The notes under the pieces are model-generated. The model made no database searches. It worked only from the letters and a program-made list of their open reading frames with translations, and had not been told where the DNA came from. From Bacteroidetes bacterium SW_11_45_7 (GTDB lineage Bacteria > Bacteroidota > Bacteroidia > Chitinophagales > SW-11-45-7), in NCBI GenBank assembly GCA_003022985.1, contig PXTV01000098.1, positions 6,646 through 17,408 on the forward strand: a stretch of 10,763 nt of DNA, given 5' to 3'. Below, piece by piece: positions 7,076 to 10,763 of the stretch (positions are counted from its first letter, which is position 1; each line of letters begins with the position of its first letter). Position numbers and translations under genes: made by a program.

Positions 7076-7146
7076 CTCCCGGTAGCGACCGGGAGTTATT
7101 CATACCCTCGCCTGAGGCGAGGGCAGGTTCAAGCCCTACGGGCTTG
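7076..7146. repeat. Three-hairpin REP-like repeat, copy 3 (5' side of the transposase)
   Basis: SL1 is longest here: CTCCCGGT/ACCGGGAG (7076-7095), an 8-bp stem with AGCG loop, against 6 bp in copies 1 and 2. SL2 (7105-7123) and SL3 (7130-7146, loop TAC) are identical to copy 2. It begins 44 nt upstream of the transposase ATG on the minus strand and contains an in-frame ATG that could mislead start prediction. Confidence 0.93.
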
Positions 7147-7202
7147 GAGGCAATGATTCGCCATGTTTTCTATTAAATTACAATTTTTGGCTGGTTAATC
7201 CC

Positions 7203-7296
7203 CAATAACGCCAGTCCACAGTAGCCACCAGGCTGATTGCCATTCAGGTTCTCGGTGCTTGGGAACAGATCTGCGAAGGAGATCAATAATAATAAC
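7203..7296. repeat. Tail repeat, copy 2
   Basis: Matches 6281-6374 with 4 mismatches over 94 nt, in the same orientation. The last bases, TAATAATAACACCG (7287-7300), are shared exactly with 6518-6531 at the end of the shortened unit 2. The segment lies between hairpin copy 3 and the end of tamB. Both strands stay open across most of it, but no known gene is recognised. Confidence 0.9.
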
Positions 7297-7300
7297 ACCG

Positions 7301-7318
7301 TTCCGATAGGCATCGGAA
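7301..7318 (-). terminator. Hairpin downstream of tamB, possible terminator
   Basis: TTCCGAT AGGC ATCGGAA is a perfect 7-bp stem with a 4-nt loop, 35 nt after the tamB stop on the minus strand. The RNA continues CGGUGUUAUUAUUAUU, which is U-rich but not a clean U-run, so a terminator role is only plausible. It abuts the end of the tail repeat and could equally be part of the repeat unit. Confidence 0.3.
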
Positions 7319-7353
7319 TGCCATGCGGTGCTATTTGGCTATATAGGGCAGAT

Positions 7354-10300
7354 CTACTCTTCCTGGACTTTGGAAGTGTCCTGTTTCGGTTTTTTCTTTT
7401 TCAACAGGTTCCCCATTTTATCAAAGTTTTTTTCAAACTTTAAGCTAAAGCCGTTCTTGTAGTTGCTGTCATCCTCAAACAAGTCCTGATCAGAAACACG
7501 AAAGGCCTTAACTTTAATGTTCCCCTTTTTGTTAAGCCTGTATTCCACTATAAAATCCCCGGTGATCTGGTCTTCTGATTGCTGCTGCTGATTGCTCATA
7601 CCGATATCGCTGCCCACTTTCACAGTTAAGCGATCATTGAAAAGCTTTTGGCTCGCTTGCACTTTGACGTCTGTATCCCGGAGGTAATCGATATCTTCTC
7701 CAGCTTTGGCGCGTGATTGGAGGGCTACATCCATTTCAAACCCTTCCAGATATTTGCCCGTTACTTTGTTGAGCTGCCTGCTGAAAAACTGGCTCACGGT
7801 TTGATTGGCTTTTTCGTAAATTTCTGATGTGGGCGAGTTGCCACCTTCCCCGGCCAGCGCATATTGATCACTTATAAAGCGATCGAAAAGAATTAGGGCA
7901 AACACCTGCTTATTGAGCATTGTTTCATTATTGTTGATTTGCCGCAGGCGGCTCACAATGGTATTGCCCATGGCCCCTCCCTTTTCAATCTCCGGGATGG
8001 TAATTTCAAAGGTGATTTCCGGATCTTCCAATGTCCCTTTCATGTGCAGCAGCACATTAACTTTCACCTTTTGTTGGGCCACACTTTTCATCTCACTGTT
8101 GGAAAAGTCACCACCGTGATTGCTCATGAGCGGATAGGTTGTTGTTTTCGTGCTGTAAATAGCAGTCAAGTCGAATCGTGCATCCATGGGATCGCCTGCA
8201 AATTGGAGAACGCTTTCCTCACGGACATCGAATTTCTTTTTGACCAAATCCTTGAATGTAAACAGATAACTGCCATCAATGATGTTGTAACTGCCAACCG
8301 CTTTGTAACTTCCATCGGGCGCCATATTAAAGTTGACGTTACCCTTTCCTCTTACATTGATATTATCTTCACCTTCAGGGTCCATAATTAGTGTAAAGCG
8401 GGCATCTTTTTTGACATTGATCCGTGCATCAATCGATAACCCCCCTTTTTTCAACTTATAGTCATTGGTGATTTTTACACTGTCTTTATCCGCTTGATTG
8501 ATGAAGCGGTAAAAATCTTCCCGGACAACCTCCGTTTGATAAGAGATGGGGAATTTCAAGTCGGTTACCGGCTCGGTTTGTAATTGCAGGTTTACCCCGG
8601 GATGTTCAGCTGACCCTCGAATTGAAGCTTTTCCCGATGCACGCCCCTTGCCATAAAAGTACTCGTTTGCTTGTGGTGATGCATTGGCATAGGGAAATCG
8701 GTCCAGGGTTATATCCAGGTTGAAAGCGATGGTCAGAACAGCTGTATTCTTGTTTTTCCCCTTGATTTGGAACTCGGGAAAGAGCACTTGCTGCTTATTA
8801 AAGTTGATGGTTTCATCCTCGAGCACGTAATGGGTGCCGAGATAATCAACAGTTGCTTCAACCTGGTTCAGGTTGAGCGAGCCATCGATGGCGGGGTTAG
8901 TGGCCTTCCCCGTAATTGTAGCACTTCCTGTTATGGCGCCATCAAGCTTGGATGCTTTTCCCTGAAGATAGGGGGATAATGTGGCAACATTGAATTCATT
9001 AAGGGAAACTTGCAAATCTGTCACCTGATCGATGTAGTTGTAGGAGCCATTGACTGCCAAGCTTCCATTTGGTCCTTCCATGCCCGCCTCTATTGCTAAT
9101 CTTGCCTTTTCCCGCTTATCATTTCTGATCCGTGCCGTTATTGTACCAAACGTGTCACGGTTCACACTGAAATTGTCAATCGTCAGGTCACTGGTCACAT
9201 AACTTCCTTCATTTGTCGAATGCATGACGACATTCCCATTCAGCAAACCGTCAAACTCGTATTCTTTAAGGTTGACAAGGGAGGAAAACAGGTTGAGCCG
9301 GAGATTTTGCGTATTGACCTGTATCGGTTTGGGTCTTTGGTTGTGCTGTAGGGTATTGACGCTTATTTTGGCATTGCCTGATTGCAGGCTAACATCAACG
9401 ACATTGCCGGTATCGGCAATTAAGATTGTATTCCCGGGAGAAACTTGCCATTGCTTATTGTTCAGGATCAGCGATTCGTGCAAATGGGCACGAAGTTGCC
9501 CCGGTTGAGGGAGCATTTCCCCATCTAAAGCGAGACGATAAACGGCTGAGTCACCTGGCTCAATGATCGTGGTACTTACACTCAAGCTATCGTTGCTCAA
9601 CGTACCGTGGACATTGACGGCCGGTACAACCAACTGCTCGCTTAACTTCGCTTGCTTCACACCCACGTCAAAGTGTAACTGCTCGTTTAAGATGTGGGCG
9701 TCAAGGCGAATATTATTCATCCGTATATCGTTGTAGATGACTTGTGGCAGTTTCCCGTTAAGATCGAGTTGGTTGCTCTGGCTGTTGTAAGAACCTTTCA
9801 CGTCAAGTTTCCCTAAGTGCCGGAGATTGCGGTCCATCAGCCGTAAAAAGCGCACATCCCGGTCAGTCACTTGCGCCCGGAACCGCAGGTTGTGCCGCCC
9901 CCTTAAGGTATCATGATAAGCGGCACTGTTCAAAAAGCTGTTGTAGAAGTTCATCAGGGAAGACCCGATACCGGCTATCTCATAGCGCCCCTTTAATGAT
10001 GCATGAAAAAAGTCGGATTGAAGCGTGATGTCCTTCTTGTTACCTGTTTGGGAGGAGTGAAGGGCGAGGGTGTCGAGCCGGTAAGTGGTGTCGTTCCGTT
10101 CAACTGCCGTTTCCTCAAGAAGAATATTGCCTGTTAGGTCCTGTAGCGATGTGCCAGCGAAATCGGCACGCACATTGGTTGACAAGCTGATCTTGTCCTC
10201 GCTCAGGTTGAGCTTGTGGAAGTCGATCTGATTAACGGCTACATGAAAATCCCCATTGGGCATGGTATCCGAGAGGTCAAAAGTGCCCTTGTAATTCACA

Positions 10301-10763
10301 TTTGCATGTTGATCACCTGAATTCAGGGCCCCTCTAAAAACCTGCTCAGCCAATACACCGTCTATGGCTATCGAATCGTAAGCATAGTTCATGTAATTGA
10401 ACTTGTGTATTACTCCATCCAGCTGAACATCAGCCGTGGGAAACGTATAGCCGCTACCGTTGGCGGTTAGATCAAAGGAGAGCATGCCGAGGTCCGCAAT
10501 ACCGAGCACATGACCACTTTCGAACTTTTCGGCTTGTATCTTGCCTTGATAGGAGCCATTGCTGGTGTCATCCGGCAGTTCCATTTTCAAATCACCGTTG
10601 AGGTGCCCTGCTGATGTCTCAAGTTGAAAAGCCGATGCAAATTTTGTTAAGCTGCCGTTGTACGTGCCGCTGAGATTAAATGAATCGATTCGTTGGATCT
10701 CCCGGGGCAGCGGGAAATCGGCCAGCAATGTTTGAAGGTTGCCCGAAGTTGTGCTCAGTTCTT
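7354..10763 (-). CDS. tamB: Translocation/assembly module protein TamB (DUF490), C-terminal 1135 residues; N-terminus beyond window
   Basis: TamB is a large AsmA-like periplasm-spanning protein, anchored in the inner membrane, that acts in outer-membrane protein assembly or lipid transport to the outer membrane. The frame is open from the window edge (LSTTSGNLQTLLADFPLP...) to the stop at 7354-7356, with no internal start needed; the TTG at 10728 is not the true start. The visible part is a long series of beta-strand repeats with patterns such as DLDGKL, GSYNYIDQV, LDGAITGSATITGKATNPAI and GSYNIIDGSYLFTF, typical of the beta-taco fold. The final ~400 residues form the TamB/DUF490 domain, including FALILFDRFI and FSRQLNKVTGKYLEGFEMDV. 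The C-terminus is KKKKPKQDTSKVQEE, a basic then polar tail. The N-terminal membrane anchor would lie outside the window. Confidence 0.92.
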   Translation of the reverse strand, partial: ELSTTSGNLQTLLADFPLPREIQRIDSFNLSGTYNGSLTKFASAFQLETSAGHLNGDLKMELPDDTSNGSYQGKIQAEKFESGHVLGIADLGMLSFDLTANGSGYTFPTADVQLDGVIHKFNYMNYAYDSIAIDGVLAEQVFRGALNSGDQHANVNYKGTFDLSDTMPNGDFHVAVNQIDFHKLNLSEDKISLSTNVRADFAGTSLQDLTGNILLEETAVERNDTTYRLDTLALHSSQTGNKKDITLQSDFFHASLKGRYEIAGIGSSLMNFYNSFLNSAAYHDTLRGRHNLRFRAQVTDRDVRFLRLMDRNLRHLGKLDVKGSYNSQSNQLDLNGKLPQVIYNDIRMNNIRLDAHILNEQLHFDVGVKQAKLSEQLVVPAVNVHGTLSNDSLSVSTTIIEPGDSAVYRLALDGEMLPQPGQLRAHLHESLILNNKQWQVSPGNTILIADTGNVVDVSLQSGNAKISVNTLQHNQRPKPIQVNTQNLRLNLFSSLVNLKEYEFDGLLNGNVVMHSTNEGSYVTSDLTIDNFSVNRDTFGTITARIRNDKREKARLAIEAGMEGPNGSLAVNGSYNYIDQVTDLQVSLNEFNVATLSPYLQGKASKLDGAITGSATITGKATNPAIDGSLNLNQVEATVDYLGTHYVLEDETINFNKQQVLFPEFQIKGKNKNTAVLTIAFNLDITLDRFPYANASPQANEYFYGKGRASGKASIRGSAEHPGVNLQLQTEPVTDLKFPISYQTEVVREDFYRFINQADKDSVKITNDYKLKKGGLSIDARINVKKDARFTLIMDPEGEDNINVRGKGNVNFNMAPDGSYKAVGSYNIIDGSYLFTFKDLVKKKFDVREESVLQFAGDPMDARFDLTAIYSTKTTTYPLMSNHGGDFSNSEMKSVAQQKVKVNVLLHMKGTLEDPEITFEITIPEIEKGGAMGNTIVSRLRQINNNETMLNKQVFALILFDRFISDQYALAGEGGNSPTSEIYEKANQTVSQFFSRQLNKVTGKYLEGFEMDVALQSRAKAGEDIDYLRDTDVKVQASQKLFNDRLTVKVGSDIGMSNQQQQSEDQITGDFIVEYRLNKKGNIKVKAFRVSDQDLFEDDSNYKNGFSLKFEKNFDKMGNLLKKKKPKQDTSKVQEE

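Larger units (their letters stand above)
6158..7300. mobile_element. RAYT-like transposase with three direct repeat units (REP/RAYT-like cluster)
   Basis: The cluster contains, from low to high coordinate: unit 1 (hairpins 6158-6227 plus tail to 6374), unit 2 (hairpins 6408-6476 plus short tail to 6531), the transposase gene, and unit 3 (hairpins 7076-7146 plus tail to 7296). All units have the same orientation. It fills the space between the SRAP start and the tamB stop, which otherwise holds no gene. The exact ends of any mobile unit and target-site duplications cannot be fixed from one window. Confidence 0.65.

Noticed and set aside
6158..7146. CRISPR array
   Set aside because: Three copies at irregular spacing (250 and ~670 nt), multi-hairpin repeats and an intervening transposase gene do not fit a repeat–spacer array, and no cas genes are present.

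Overview
The window looks like chromosomal DNA of a Bacteroidota bacterium, most likely of the Cytophagales type. The grounds are the TamB-type protein with a Bacteroidota-style C-terminus, a PIN–PhoH fusion, an SRAP protein with the 'IHNxK' spacing before its RMP motif, a solo MoxR ATPase, a TATCTTTG element just upstream of the PhoH gene (the Bacteroidota -7 consensus is TAnnTTTG), and weak or absent Shine-Dalgarno sequences. The placement is inference from protein style; no rRNA gene is present.

Layout. Positions 2-1856 (+) hold the end of a phosphate-uptake operon: the 3' end of pstA, complete pstB and complete phoU. Positions 2046-2891 (-) hold a MoxR-family AAA+ ATPase that converges on phoU and lacks its usual VWA-domain partner next door. 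Positions 3062-3815 (+) hold a broken LpxH-like metallophosphoesterase: its DxH start is in one frame, the rest is in another, and the segment with the GDxxD metal motif is missing. A possible 40-residue gene lies at 3847-3969 (-). Positions 4038-5345 (+) encode the PIN–PhoH protein, which ends 7 bp from the convergent SRAP (YedK/HMCES-type) gene at 5353-6132 (-). That SRAP protein ends in QTSLF, a possible sliding-clamp-binding peptide. Positions 7354-10763 (-) carry the C-terminal 1135 residues of TamB, cut by the window end.

The most unusual part is 6158-7300. A single-domain HUH/Y1 transposase of the REP-associated type (RAYT-like, 6585-7031, -) sits among three copies of a ~70-nt repeat, each folding into three consecutive perfect stem-loops. 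Two copies are followed by a near-identical ~94-nt tail; the third has a shortened tail. The copies are directly oriented, flank the transposase gene on both sides, and one lies in the 5' leader of the SRAP gene. This resembles a REP/RAYT system, but with a three-hairpin repeat plus tail that I do not recognise as a described family.

How the genes work together: PstA and PstB form part of the phosphate importer and PhoU couples it to regulation. PhoH proteins are historically linked to phosphate starvation, but the gene here has its own promoter and is about 2.2 kb away, so a functional tie is not shown. SRAP (abasic-site protection in ssDNA) and the transposase (ssDNA cleavage) both act on single-stranded DNA, but their adjacency may be chance insertion.
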